A stretch of 64,000 nucleotides of DNA from Xylaria sp. FL1777 (taxonomy: Eukaryota; Ascomycota; Sordariomycetes; Xylariales; Xylariaceae), in contig MU400509.1 of NCBI GenBank assembly GCA_022578965.1, positions 186,001 through 250,000 of the forward strand, written 5' to 3'. Of this stretch, positions 13,170 through 25,667 are shown piece after piece. Position 1 is the first letter of the stretch; each line of letters begins with the position of its first letter. The notes beneath the pieces were generated by a model that saw only the letters and a program-made list of their open reading frames with translations, was not told the origin of the DNA and did no database searches. Both the position numbers and the translations under genes were made by a program.

Positions 13170-15332
13170 TCAAAGTATTGCCTTCTGCCTCCTGGCATAT
13201 CTCACGTAGAGATATTGGTAAATTTGAGGAGGGGTTAGGATAGCAGGGCTACTGATATGGGGGCTGTGCAAGTTGTATAGAGGGAACAAGAAACAGACAG
13301 AGAGAAACAAAGGCATATAAGTGGTGGGACATGAATAATATCATATAAACATGAAACATACTTTAACAGTTCAAACTCCCGGTATTTCCTCAAGTAATTG
13401 TTTCCCCTACGGTACAATCTCAAGGCGCTATCGGGATTCCGATGTATCATCATGCCTTGCATCTTGTACCTATCATACCTTATGCCGTTATGATGCCCAG
13501 GGCGGCTAGCCAACCGAGCTACTCCCTCTGGGTCGTGGAACATGGGATCGAAGACAAGGAGCTTGAGAGATCCGGAAGCACGTTTCTCGAGGCCCACGAT
13601 GGTCAAGCTGTGGCCGCGATGCTGGAAGTAGATGGGTGGGAGGTTCGTGCAGCGGACCTTGTCTCTCGGGTTGAAGGAGGCGCTTTCGAAGTATTTCTGC
13701 ACGGATGCGAAGAGCGCCGCCTCGGCTACACCTACTTTCGGGGATTTGAAACCTTCGGCTTCGCATCTGTGACATCGGGGTTCTATCGTTAGTAGGTTGC
13801 ATATACAAACCAATAGGCGCGGTAATTAGGATTCGCATTAGTGTTCAGACGTACGAGATCTTGAGACTGATAAACATGGCTTGTGCCTATTTAAATCAAC
13901 GTAATTGTTAACAATAGGCATCGAGTTAAACACGGGGGGAAAGCAGGCGAAAAAGAGGATGAGTCGAATCATAACCATACCTCCGGAGTCCCAATATATT
14001 TTCGCGTCCCCTTTACTCCCCCAGTTTCTATCCTTCCAGAGGCATTGATGCCCATATCCCATGCGTTCTCGATATAATCTTGTATCCGAAAAATGCTTGG
14101 GATTCTACCGAGGACCTCTGTGCCCTCGGCATGCGCTCCCAAAATGTACGACGACAGCATCTGGATATTGCGGTAGCCGCAGAACCCACCTAGTTGTCTC
14201 GTCAGTATCAATTCAAGAATATGAGCTCTTAGGTATAATGCACATACCTTCCCCACGTAGCTTGGAGATATGCTGGACGGCAGGATGGCACAGGTAAGCG
14301 TATTCTGTCGATGAATTTTGTTCCAGTAGTTTCGTAAGTACTGGTATAATACCTGTGATTATCCATAAGCAGGCTAATTGGTGACAATGATGACGTATCC
14401 ACGTCGTGCACTAAAATCATTATGAACATGAGGGTGTTGGCAAACCTTCGGCGCAGGTATATTTTTGCTTTCGAAGCATCTCGACAAGCGAATCTGGCAT
14501 TTGTTGTTCGTAAGCATGTTTGCCCAGCTCGGATACCTAAATAAACAGAATCAACGAGTACTCAATTTTCCAGTTCGAGGAGATCTCAATAAAGCAGAAG
14601 TTCGCGAGAAGAAACTTACACCCAGACGCGTCCGCAATCCTTTTCCATCGGCGGATCTGCTCTCCGAGTCCACGATTTTCCGGGCTGGCCTTCGGCTAAA
14701 GATCTTCTTCCACGCATCTACGGCACTTTCGCGGTTCGCCGGTGGTCTCGCTCGCTCGCGTTCATATTCGCGGTTTGAGCGAGCTACGTCTTCTGGGCTA
14801 GAGTAAGGAGACCGATATTCCCGCCCATTGGCGCTGACCGGTGCAACATCAGCCGTGACCACGTCAGCATCAGAAGCTGACTCTTCATTCTCCTCGATTG
14901 CATGGAGGGCGATGTGGTCTTCCAGCTCAGCCAGGGTGATTTGCTCAAGACAACCCTCGACAGGGCATTCTACGAAGAGCCCGACGTCGTCGTCGCCGCT
15001 GCTGCTGCTACTGCTTGCCCCCTGTTCCGCAGGCCGGTGTTCATTGGGCCGAGACACGTCTGGGTCCCGATCTGCGACAAAAGGGGACTCTCCTTCGGCA
15101 TGGGACTCTTCCATATGCTGAGACAGTGTAAGTGAGATAGTTTAAATAGTTTAGCATGTAGACAGCTACGGTAAACAGCCAAGATGCCGAGCTAGATCGG
15201 TGCTGCACACTGGAAGGGGAAAATGGTGGGGAACTAGCTCTGTAAGGCCTGTGGACTTACAAGCAGAATAGCATACTCGAGGTCTGTCTTGTAGCCGCAC
15301 AGCGGACAAGCCATGACATTGCTCGAGGACAT
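13170..15332 (-). CDS. C78-family cysteine peptidase, ZUP1/UFSP type
   Basis: Predicted deubiquitinase or Ubl peptidase. Exons (high to low): 15332-15261, 15117-14620, 14536-14446, 14352-14248, 14189-13981, 13886-13855, 13766-13362, 13200-13170; frames close at 480 residues. The catalytic Cys is in GGFCGYRN (about C259), the His in RGHSLTIVG (about H388) and the Asp in LLVFDP (about D409). The spacing of 129 and 21 is close to that remembered for human ZUP1 (C360/H491/D512), better than UfSP1/2. Two zinc-finger-like motifs lie at the N-terminus: C-x2-C-x12-H-x4-H, split by intron 1, and C-x4-C-x11-H-x3-H. A 32-nt exon supplies AQAMFISLKIS. The last exon is tentative; if it is not used, translation runs on to a stop at 13235. 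ZUP1 relatives cleave K63-linked ubiquitin and act in genome stability. Confidence 0.88.
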
Positions 15333-17029
15333 TCTGGTGTGGCAATAGTGAGGGAGTGGGCCTCAAACTATCTCTCTACGTAGTATTGATTGTCCCGGGC
15401 TGTGGCGGCGCTCACCATAGGCGTCTCGTGTCTAAAAACCATCTAACAAGCGAAGAAGAATACAGTCAACTGCCTAGGTATGTAGGAATACGGAATACGG
15501 AATACGTCCACCGCTAAGGATCGTTGGGTGCACGTTCCGAGATGACGGATGACCTCGGGAGGTACTCCGGGACGCGTTACTGTCGTGGCATGTAGACAGT
15601 GGTGGTGAGCTGCGTTGCCGAATCAATGGGCTGTTGTTTTGGTAGTGTAGGTTAGATAGATGGTCTAAACTGCGGGTTGACAGGGGGCTTGGAAAGCAGG
15701 CAGCAGGCTAGCTGAGAAGGTAGGTAGGTAATGTAATGTTATGTTAGTTCGAAACGCTGGTATTATTACCTACTACCTGGTGCCGGAAGCATCCAAGATC
15801 CAAGATCCAAGACCCAATTCAATTGGCTTGAGCTCTGTTTGCCCTGTTCGCAAACACCAAGCCCCAGGATTGATTTGACAGGCAACGAAAGCCCTGCAAA
15901 TGTCAAAGCTTGCAGCAAGGATAATGAATGGTATGAGTGAAACTCAAAAGACAAGTTGTCCGTCTATAAATAATTATAAAGGAAATAATTATAAAGGTAG
16001 ACGATTGTTGCTGCGCTCCCTCTCTCCAGGCATCTTGAAAGTTGAGACGGGTAACCCTTTGTAGTCAGTCTACCTACCTACTGGGTATTCTATTATGCAT
16101 CTTCACCGCAAAGTCCTAGGTTCAGTACATATTTGATAAGGACGTAGTCAGGTGCTCAAGAGATAGATAGTTTGTCATTTTTTTGTTCCATGCAGAACAA
16201 GCTGTTATAGCCAATCACAACGTCCCTTTTTCACACCCTATAATCTATATCTTTTTGCAGTACAATATGCGCTAACTCGTGCTGCCGGAACCATCCCGTA
16301 TGTAGGTCCTACTGCACACTGCTAGATACTAGGCGTCATCAACCATGATCAGTAGAGTAGTAGGTACAGTATATTGTAGTGGCGGCCATACACTACAAAC
16401 AGAACCTACAGTACCAATTACTAAAGATCGACAATAGGTATGTCGGTGAGCTCCTTAGCCAACACTCACCAGCATCTGTCACAAATGTACAGAGTAGGCT
16501 CAATACATACAAGATGGAGATCTGATAACCCCAGCTCGCCCTTGTGGATCAGACCCCTAGCTACATTTCGGCATGTGCACATGACAAACCCCTTAATCAA
16601 ATAATACAGTAAAGAGACAACTGAGATATATACAATGCACGCCGGACAACCGGCTAGTTCTATTGAACTGGAAAAACGTAAGCGCAAACAATGCTGATTT
16701 GGTCGGCCGATCGACTTAACAATCGATTGACAGACGATCCAGCACCGGACATGCAACCAATATGCCATCGCCCCAACAATCAACAATCAACCCGCAACGA
16801 TTCCATTGGAAAACCGTGTCGTGACCCTTCGCCCATGTCTAAATCAGACAAACTAGAAACTAGAGACCTGTCGTGTATGCATTCCCCGGGTTTCACGAAC
16901 CCAAGTGTATCTCGTGTACCTGTAACCTCCGCTGTATATTCCTCGTGATTCCCCGTGTCTAACGGTCGTTTCTCCGAAGTGCCCCTTTGCCCCCTCCCCT
17001 CTCTCTCTGCGTTCGTTATAAAACGTAAT
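15333..17029. other. intergenic upstream of C78 peptidase, downstream of Rheb
   Basis: About 1.7 kb without a supportable gene. It contains short direct repeats (ATCCAAG copies near 15789-15811, GGAATAC copies near 15488-15505) and TAGGTAGG runs near 15719-15730. The C78 promoter must lie at its left end. Confidence 0.6.
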
Positions 17030-18023
17030 TCACATGACATCGCACTTCCCACCGCCCGTAGCTTCGTTGGGGTTCTGGGACTTCTCGATCTGCGCGATCA
17101 GGAGCTCGAAGGCCTTAGCCACGTTCTCGTTGTAGCGGGCGCTGGCCTCAGTCCATGCACAGTTGAACTTCTCGGATAGCTTGCGCCCATCGTCCTGGCT
17201 GACCTGTCGCTGTTCCGGCCGCAGATCGCTCTTGTTACCCACAATGACGATTGGGACCCAGTCCGTGCCCTGCAAAAGAAAAAAAAAGGAGTACCACTAC
17301 GTTAGTCAACCCCTCCTATGAAGTCACACCCAGGTGGGGCAATTGGTGGTTGAAATTGACTGGAAACAAGAGTGACAACGACTGCTAGAGGCGGGGAGGA
17401 AACGGGGGAGAGGAGAAGAGAGGAAGATGCCGTACAAGGTGGTTTAGAATCTTCTCACGGATCACCTGCACCATCTCGAAGGACGGGAGGGATGAGACTG
17501 AGTAGACTAGCATGTAGCCATGGATGCCGATGAAGTGCTTTGAATTGAGAATGCTATATTCATCCTGTTGCGCAAAAAACGACAAAACCCGTATTAGCGG
17601 ACTCGAAGCTGTGTAGGCAATAAAACCAGAGGTGTGTCATCTGCCTCGTACCTGGCCGGCAGTGTCGACGATCTCGGTGGTGTAGTCCTGGCCCTTAAAC
17701 CGGATGACCTTACTGAAGGTGTTCTCGATAGTCGGGTAATAGCTCTCGACGAAATGGCCATCGACGAACTGGACAGCAAGAGAGGATTTGCCTGCATTTC
17801 CAGCATTTCGCAGTCAGTGATGAGTGATGGCAGAGTTGTCGCTGTGTGGCGTGGGTGTGCATGTGACGGATGGTGGGGAGGGAGCAGGTGGCTTTTTGCA
17901 GCGAGGATTCGCAACAGATGCAGGACTTGAGGAGGCGGAAGGGGGACGGCTGAGATGCGGATGCATACCAACAGATCGGCTGCCGACAATGGCGACTTTC
18001 CGCTGTTTGGACGGCGGCGGCAT
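17030..18023 (-). CDS. rhb1: Rheb-type small GTPase
   Basis: Ras-superfamily switch that activates TORC1 in response to nutrients at endomembranes. Exons 18023-17969, 17791-17652, 17564-17436, 17269-17030 give 187 residues (human Rheb 184). The P-loop GSRSVGKSSL carries the Arg typical of Rheb in place of the Ras Gly12. Also present are effector loop YYPTIENTF, G3 DTAGQ, G4 NKSD and G5 EASA. The C-terminus CDVM is a CaaX box; the final Met favours farnesylation. Intron 1 interrupts the P-loop. The TACCTAGGTA palindrome at 18063 lies 40 bases upstream of the start codon. Confidence 0.96.
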
Positions 18024-18062
18024 GAGGAGAGCGTGACAGAAGCTCTATCTGCGTAGGTAATC

Positions 18063-18072
18063 TACCTAGGTA
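18063..18072. repeat. TACCTAGGTA palindrome, copy 1
   Basis: Perfect 10-bp palindrome 40 bases upstream of the Rheb start codon; flanked by further TACCTA/CTAGGT half-sites. Confidence 0.85.
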
Positions 18073-18502
18073 TACCTAAGGTAATCTCTAGGTGAGTAAG
18101 GTGCGTCGACTACCTATAGTAAGGTAAGGTTAGGTACTTAAGTACGTAGCGATAGCGAGTAGGTTATCGAGCAGGTTATCGAGCGCCGGGTCGGGGGACG
18201 GATGAGGGGAGGGAGGGGTGTGTGGTGTGGCATAGAGGAGATAAGCGCGGGGGCGAGAGGGCTTGATCGGTGAAGGGCAGGTAAGTTAAGTGGTCAATGC
18301 CTATTATTATCATGTAGGTAGGTTTGTTAAGGCTGTTAAGGTTCTGTTAGGGCCCATTCCCATCTTGTTGTCTCGTACCTTGCTTTCTCTCTTTCTCTCT
18401 GTCGGTTCTACCTCTGCGCCCTGCTCAAGCTGGACGCGTAGCTGATGACGTGATGCCGCCACCTGGGGGCTGCCAATGTGTGACGAGAGGTTGATGTCTG
18501 TT

Positions 18503-18529
18503 GGATTTTGGATTTTGGATTTTGGATTT
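18503..18529. repeat. GGATTTT tandem repeat
   Basis: Nearly four perfect copies of a 7-mer in the region upstream of Rheb. Confidence 0.9.
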
Positions 18530-18713
18530 CGTTGCACGCAGAGCTGGCTCGTGATGCAACAAAGAAACAAACACGTTTGGTGCAAGCTCTAAGATGTAGG
18601 GACGTAGGTAGTAGATATTGTGCCTCTCTGTGCTACTGGTATGTAATACCTCATTGTTAGTGAATTTACGTACTGCATAGGTAGTATTTAAGTACCTACC
18701 TACTACCTACATG

Positions 18714-18723
18714 TACCTAGGTA
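18714..18723. repeat. TACCTAGGTA palindrome, copy 2
   Basis: Embedded in a longer island of TACCTAC words (about 18690-18730) between Rheb and WAPL. Confidence 0.85.
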
Positions 18724-19439
18724 GGTACGTACTATTGTGTCATAGCTGTCATCGCAGGGAATTTAAGAAAGACCGGGCACAAAGTGGAAACGATCCGGTT
18801 CGACCTTCAACCTTCAACCCAAGCCCTGAATCAAGCAACCCATTCGCTGGCACTTTAGGTAAACTATATCGGCCCTCCTACCTACGCAGTAAGGCGATTT
18901 CCAAGAATTCGGTTGATTCAAGCCGTTTATACCTCCATTTCTGTTCTTAAACATCCACTTAGGTTAGGCATTCTTACGCGTGCCAAAGCTTGACGCATTT
19001 GCGCCACAAAGCATAGATTACATGTACACCCACGTATGGAAAAAGAAAAAGAAAATTCAAAGTTGATATCATACCCTCTAGTATATCCGATTCATCACCG
19101 CGTTTCCATTACGGTTGGGTATTTGATCCTTGCCATCTATGCGTCCTCATGGGTATTTATAGGGATGGACAGTTGATAATCCTCGCCGGTACCTCTAACA
19201 ATAACTCATGTGCAACCACCACCGTGTCCTTCATATGCCTGACCGGAAGAATATAAAAAATTAAAAATGAAACGTCCTATGTTACATGTCTAATGTCTCG
19301 TTATCGTAAGCATGCAGAAACATCGTCTTCCAAACATGTATCGTGATGGCTAATGGCTAAGTTGCATATGATAAACAATGGTGGAAGCAGGCTTGGGGTA
19401 TCGACCAGACAGTGTTGTTGCCATCGCCCCCAAGAGAGT

Positions 19440-22107
19440 CTAGTCGCGAGCGGCGTTATCTTCCAGTTGTTGAACCAGCTCTTGAAGCCGTTCCGCGAAG
19501 CTTCCGTGAGGACGGTCGCCATCATCGCTCTCGCTTTCAACCTGCTCGTAATGGGCGATAAATTCGCGAATTGAACCGATCAACGGGCCAATGCTTTTGG
19601 CCGAATGATTGGATATTAGCTTCTGCCGTACTGGCTTATGCAACGCCAGATAGCCGAGCAGTACCGACAAGTAGCCAAAGGCTACGTTGAGGTGAGTTTT
19701 TTCCATCGAATCAGCCTAGCCACGGTTAAGTTAGCACCACCCTCAATATCATCATCTCAGCATAACTCACCTCCCCCGTTCGGCGATGATTTTCTATAAA
19801 GAGCCGAATCAACTCCCTGATAGGTTCTCGATTCTCATAATGAGAACCATCCACCATTTGCCGGACTAATTCACTATGCTCGGCAAAGTTGATAAGGATC
19901 CCAAGCCGTAGAAGCAGGCTGTCCAGAATGCCATCGGCCCATGTGTCCTGGGAGATAAGGGCCAGGGCGTGTTTGAAGTTGCTAGAAATGGAGGCAGCCA
20001 AAGCCGGTAGAAGGCCTTTTGAGGCGAAGATGTCGGGAGCGGCGAGGTTATTATTAGTCACGTTAATGGTGAGTTTCAAAATTAAATATTCCACCGTTTT
20101 ACCATCGTGCACCGGTGTCTGGAGTGACGTTAAGAAAGCATCGGCTATGATTGGAAGGTATCGTACTACCCATTCACTGTTGTCGCCTTGGGTTGCAGCC
20201 ATGCTCACGGCATGAACATCTAACACAGAGAGAGCACCGCAAAGCTCAATCGAACGCGCAGTCTTGGGGTAATCCCAGTACTCTGTATTTTTACTAGCAT
20301 CCGAGACCACCTCAAAAAGATGCTCAGTAACGGCTTCTGTAAAAATTGCCTGATCGCTACTGATGAGAACGTCTTGTGCAATGAGGAGCTGGAGACATTT
20401 GATGGCAAGATTTCTAGGCGAGATGAATGAAGGTTTATCTTCATCCCAGATCGATAGCTCTCGAAGTAGGCTTTCAATGGCAATCACTGAGTTCTGGCTT
20501 CGCTTGGAAAGATTTGTCTTGTGATCTTTCACTACTTTCTTCATGTCTTCGCGGATGCTAAGCAGCCGAGCAAATATCGGGCCAGCTCCCTCTGTGCGAA
20601 GCAACGAACCGATGTGAGCTGAGGGACCCTTGGCAATTATCATAATGAGCGAAGATAAGATAAGGTAGCTGCAAATGATATCAGTTTCTTTTCCGATATC
20701 TTTAAGCATAATACTTTCGACTCCGTGGTCACGGCATTGTCGTACGAAAGTCTTGTCTCGCATTTTTTCGGCCACTTGCAGCAATGCTGCTCGACGAGAC
20801 GATGAATTGGCACCGGGCTTGCCTATCTGATCAACAAGGTCTTGCATTGCATCTGCCACACGTGAATTCGCTCCGGCTTGCCGCAGTTCATGGATACCCC
20901 GGAGTTTTGAACTAGGCGAATTGCTGATAGTACCATTATCATCATCGTAATCAAATGCTCCCGTTACCGAAGTCGACTTCTTAGGGCCTCCGAGATCTAA
21001 TCGTCTTCGAGAATACGACGAATCAGCTGGAAGGGCCAGAGACTCTAATAAATTGTCCTCTTCTTCACGCACACTTCGCCCTTCTCCATAAGTGAATTTG
21101 AGGTTGCTACTAGACCGAGTAAATGTTCGTGTCCCTGTGGCAGGAGCTGTCCTCGTCTTTGGTTTGGGGGTTTCCATCAGACTTTGATTATCGAAATCAG
21201 ACGCGTTGCTCGATTGACTGAACGCGGTTTTCGTCGAGGTAACTAGGGCATCGGTTATTTCTTCTTCCAACATAGTCACATCGTCTGACTCTTGTTCCGC
21301 AAGAGCATCTATTAAACGTTTCCTCGGCTTCTTTGCGAGACTGGAGCCTCGGATATTATTGGAAGGCGCACGTTGGCTTTGCTCCTTCGCCGCGCTAGTA
21401 GGCAGCGCATTCGATTGCTTTACTTTTTGAGTTCGGTCTCGCGCTAGGCGCAGAGCAATTTGATGCTGTCGTTGGATAGGCTGCTTCTGTGCACTTCTTA
21501 CTGATGGCGCAATCGCGAGCTTCTGTCTAGGAGCCTGAACTTGAGACTTGGCTACAGATTTGGAGAGTCTCGGGGGCGTAGGTGTGGGCGGAGGACTAGA
21601 CAGCCGGGATCCGACCGCCGCGCTACTCAATGACTCGGAATGATCGTTTTGTTGAAAACGGGTGCGTTCCCTATTCGCAGCTGGCCCAGTTTCGGTTTGG
21701 GTGATACGTGAGCGACGAGGTTCTGGTGCAGATGGAGGTTCTTCTTTTTCTGATTCATCAGTGACTTGCTGGGATCGTTCTTTGGACCTGTAAATCTGTG
21801 ATACTTTTCGCTTTCGATCTGTACTTGTATAATTTTGCGAAGAAGCGAGCGCCATTCGTGTGTCGCGGGTTCCATCAAGAGTTTTAAAACGCGTAGATGG
21901 CAGTTTAGGTTTCGGCGAAGCAACGAGAGGCAATTGGCGGCTTTCCACAGCGGTATCAGACGCGATGATGGGATCCTCCTCGGACATGGATTCAGACGCA
22001 GTAATCGGGGTGAACACAGTCTTCGGTTGCCTCTTCCTTGCGATCTTGCCATATGTGGTCACCCCTCGCTTCTTGCGCTGTGCGCCCTGTTCATACTGGA
22101 CTCCCAT
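19440..22107 (-). CDS. wpl1: WAPL-family cohesin release factor (Wpl1/Rad61 type)
   Basis: Opens the Smc3-kleisin gate with Pds5 to unload cohesin; nuclear. Exons 22107-19771 and 19715-19440 with one 55-bp intron give 870 residues. Residues 1 to about 400 are low complexity, Ser/Arg/Lys/Pro-rich and probably disordered, with several basic clusters such as KKPRKR that could act as nuclear signals. From about residue 400 the WAPL domain (PF07814) begins with RGIHELRQAG, followed by helical repeats to near the C-terminus (VAFGYLSVLLGYLALH). The acidic tail ESESDDGD precedes the end. The start ATG opens the long frame directly, with no better upstream Met in frame. Confidence 0.9.
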
Positions 22108-22245
22108 AGTTGGTTATGATGACGACTTGAAAATGAGATTGGAATGATGTCGCGGGAATTGAATCTCGATAGAAAAGTGCGTCAAGAGTGATTCATTTTT
22201 GTAGTCCTGCGAAGGACCGGACAGAAGCCGACCAGCGAGATGGTT

Positions 22246-22272
22246 GGATCGGGGATCGGGGATCGGGGATCG
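22246..22272. repeat. GATCGGG tandem repeat
   Basis: More than three copies of a 7-mer in the WAPL 5' region, 140-165 bases upstream of its start codon. Confidence 0.9.
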
Positions 22273-22985
22273 TTCAGTCTTGATTGAAGAGGATGAAGTT
22301 GAAAAGGTCCCTTAAGAATTAGCAGTACTGCAGCGGACTAGCTTAGAGTACGGTTGGGTTGTTGATTTAGGTAGGTAACGTAGAAGAGACAACGTTGCTC
22401 AGGTGAGATGGGGAGAGCGCATGTGGTGGGGACGCGATCAAAGACGGAACGGCTTCTTTCAGAAGTTGGGGAAAGTAAGCAAAGAGAGCACACTGCCGGC
22501 TGCTCAAGAAATGAGGAAAGAGATAGAAACGTCTCTCTCGCATGCATGCACTCTCTGCCTACATGTGGGGACGTATGAGAGAAAAGCGGACGTTGTGAAG
22601 TCGTAAAATGGGAACACAATCAGTGGCAACTTCGATGTTGATGTACTACTGTACTAAATGGTGTAGCGTACCTACATACAACATACATGGAAGGAAGCAA
22701 CCCCATGATATGTGGCTGCCGATAGGGCAGAGTTCTAGAAGAGCGCTGCAAGAGGGGCCTATCGGTAGACGGGTAGGTACAGCCCAGTACGGTACCTACC
22801 CATAGAGAAAAAGTACCAAGGTACCTAGGAGGACCACTCATGCATCCTACAGTAAATTCCCCAGATAATTCTCAGCCTTAAAATAACTTTGTACTTCGTA
22901 GGTAAGTAGTATATTGCACGTAGATACTGCATTTGCCTACCGAAGTACATACATATTAGTACACACCCTGGTGACTTAAGCTACC

Positions 22986-22995
22986 TACCTAGGTA
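22986..22995. repeat. TACCTAGGTA palindrome, copy 3
   Basis: Lies in a run of overlapping CTACCTAC and GGTACCTAC words between the divergent WAPL and UPRT genes. Confidence 0.85.
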
Positions 22996-23295
22996 CCTAC
23001 CTATGTATCTTGGCATCTTCGTCAGTAGGTACCTGCTTCAGCTGGAGAGCTGACTAAGGGTTGTGATAAGAGTTCCTACATGGCAGGTAAGTATCTAGAC
23101 AGTACCTGCTGAGACCATCTAACTACTTGTACGAAGCAGCAAATACATGCCTGTGGCGGGCGGGGATAGTGAGCACCGAGTCTAGGTATCACAGCCCTAG
23201 GTATAAAGTTGAGACTGATTAGAGCCCCATTAGCTGGGATTTAGCGGTTTGAGGTACAAACCTACGTATGTCCGTATCTAGATAAGTAATGTACC

Positions 23296-23305
23296 TACCT
23301 AGGTA
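23296..23305. repeat. TACCTAGGTA palindrome, copy 4
   Basis: About 420 bases upstream of the UPRT start codon; followed directly by TATATAT. Confidence 0.85.
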
Positions 23306-23716
23306 TATATATGTGGCAGACAATTGAACCTGACAAGCCCAATCCTCGTGCGTTACTGCTTCAGATATCTCTTCGAGGTTGGGAATATACTTGCTTGTCC
23401 ATTCATTCCTCTCACCACGTGTAGGTTGCTACTACCTAGGATATAATCTGCTACGTTGTCTTTGGCACGATTGCATTCTTTGATCCAGCGCTGCGCCTCT
23501 TTAATTCGAGCGTTGCATTGCAATTTCAGCTCTTCAGAGTCCTGAGGTTACCTTCGCTTTCAACGCTCGTTCATAGATAGGTTGGTCAGAGACATTTTCA
23601 AGACAACTGTGCTAGATAGTTACTTCTATCAGCAGCTACTAAACCGTTGTTAGATTCGCCTTTGATCTTTTTTATGGTTTCTGCATAGTCGGAAACCCGC
23701 GTTCTGACTCGATTCA

Positions 23717-24766
<1,050 letters not shown>

Positions 24767-25066
24767 CGACTCGGAAATCACCCCATCGCAAGCGCGGGTG
24801 GGACACTGTAGCCTGATGCTGAGGGTGATTTATACTGATGAACAGTGATATGTATTCATTCCTGGTCCAAGCCATTACAGCAACCAATAGCGATCACTAG
24901 GAAATCCAGCACTTTAAAGATTCAACCTGCAGCAGAACTCTATTGGTTGCCATTCTAGAAATTCTCACTCCAAAATACTCCGTAAACAACAGACCATTGA
25001 GTAAGTGATGAGAGCAGGCTAGAAGCAAGCTAGAAGAAGACAATAGTCGAGATAGCTGCATATTAG
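24767..25066. other. intergenic, convergent UPRT and Elf1 ends
   Basis: 300 bases of 3' flanking sequence; nothing else recognised. Confidence 0.6.
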
Positions 25067-25667
25067 TTAATAGTCATCGTCATCGGCCACAATGCCCTCC
25101 CCTTCATATCTGTGTTCGTCCTCTTCATCATCGATCTCACGATCCGTTATAGGAGCTCGAGCACTCGAACGCGGAAACGAGGTTGAACCGGTAGTTCTGT
25201 CGTTGGCTGCCTCTTTTGCTACGGCATCTGCCAGCCTTGTCAGCAATGTCCTCCTCTTCTTCCCGGGATGCAGAATGGTGAATCTTCAAACATACCTGCG
25301 GCATCGACCCATTCGCTATAGACATCAATAGCTTCCATAAGGGTATGAATCCCACACTGGAATTGTTGGCCGCATACTGCGCAAGATAATTGACCCACGC
25401 CTGCTTTTTTATCTAATTTGACGTGTACAGACTTCTCGTGATTACAAAACAGGCATGTGAATTCCTTTGCCAATCCCTCGCGCTGTAATTGTATCAATTT
25501 AGTATGGGTGTTGCGATCGTACTATTTGGGTGGCTTCGAGCTTCGGTGCTGCGTACCTTCTTGGGGCCCTGAGGCTTTCGTGAACTCTTCTTGCGTTTTC
25601 CCTACAGGCAAATCGTTGTCAATCTACAGTGTTTCTGCCACACTAGTGCAATTAAATTGCTTACCAT
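25067..25667 (-). CDS. elf1: transcription elongation factor Elf1 (ELOF1)
   Basis: Small zinc protein that rides on RNA polymerase II, helping passage through nucleosomes and transcription-coupled repair. Exons 25667-25665, 25601-25557, 25482-25296, 25227-25067 give 131 residues. The first coding exon is the ATG alone. The start [16 protein letters not shown] is the conserved basic tail; the zinc ribbon is CLFC...CAVC, followed by the signature [10 protein letters not shown]. The acidic C-terminus (DDEEDE, ADDDDY) matches fungal Elf1 proteins. The start was placed by matching the MGKRKK end, because no ATG opens exon 2. Confidence 0.94.

Larger units (their letters stand above)
18024..19439. 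other. intergenic between Rheb promoter and WAPL 3' end
   Basis: No coding region is supported. It contains two TACCTAGGTA palindromes, the GGATTTT tandem at 18503-18529 and GTAAGGTAAGGTTAGG-like runs near 18117-18134. Confidence 0.6.
22108..23716. other. divergent intergenic, WAPL and UPRT promoters
   Basis: No coding region. It shows a GATCGGG tandem (22246-22272), two palindrome copies, and a dense TACCTA/TAGGTA island at about 22640-23310. Confidence 0.65.

Noticed and set aside
14551..15114. 187-codon ORF as a complete gene
   Set aside because: It is exon 2 of the C78 peptidase read through its donor site; the true start is in the exon at 15332-15261.
18790..18815. GGTTCGACC resembling a tRNA B box
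   Set aside because: No matching A box at the right distance and no cloverleaf could be drawn.
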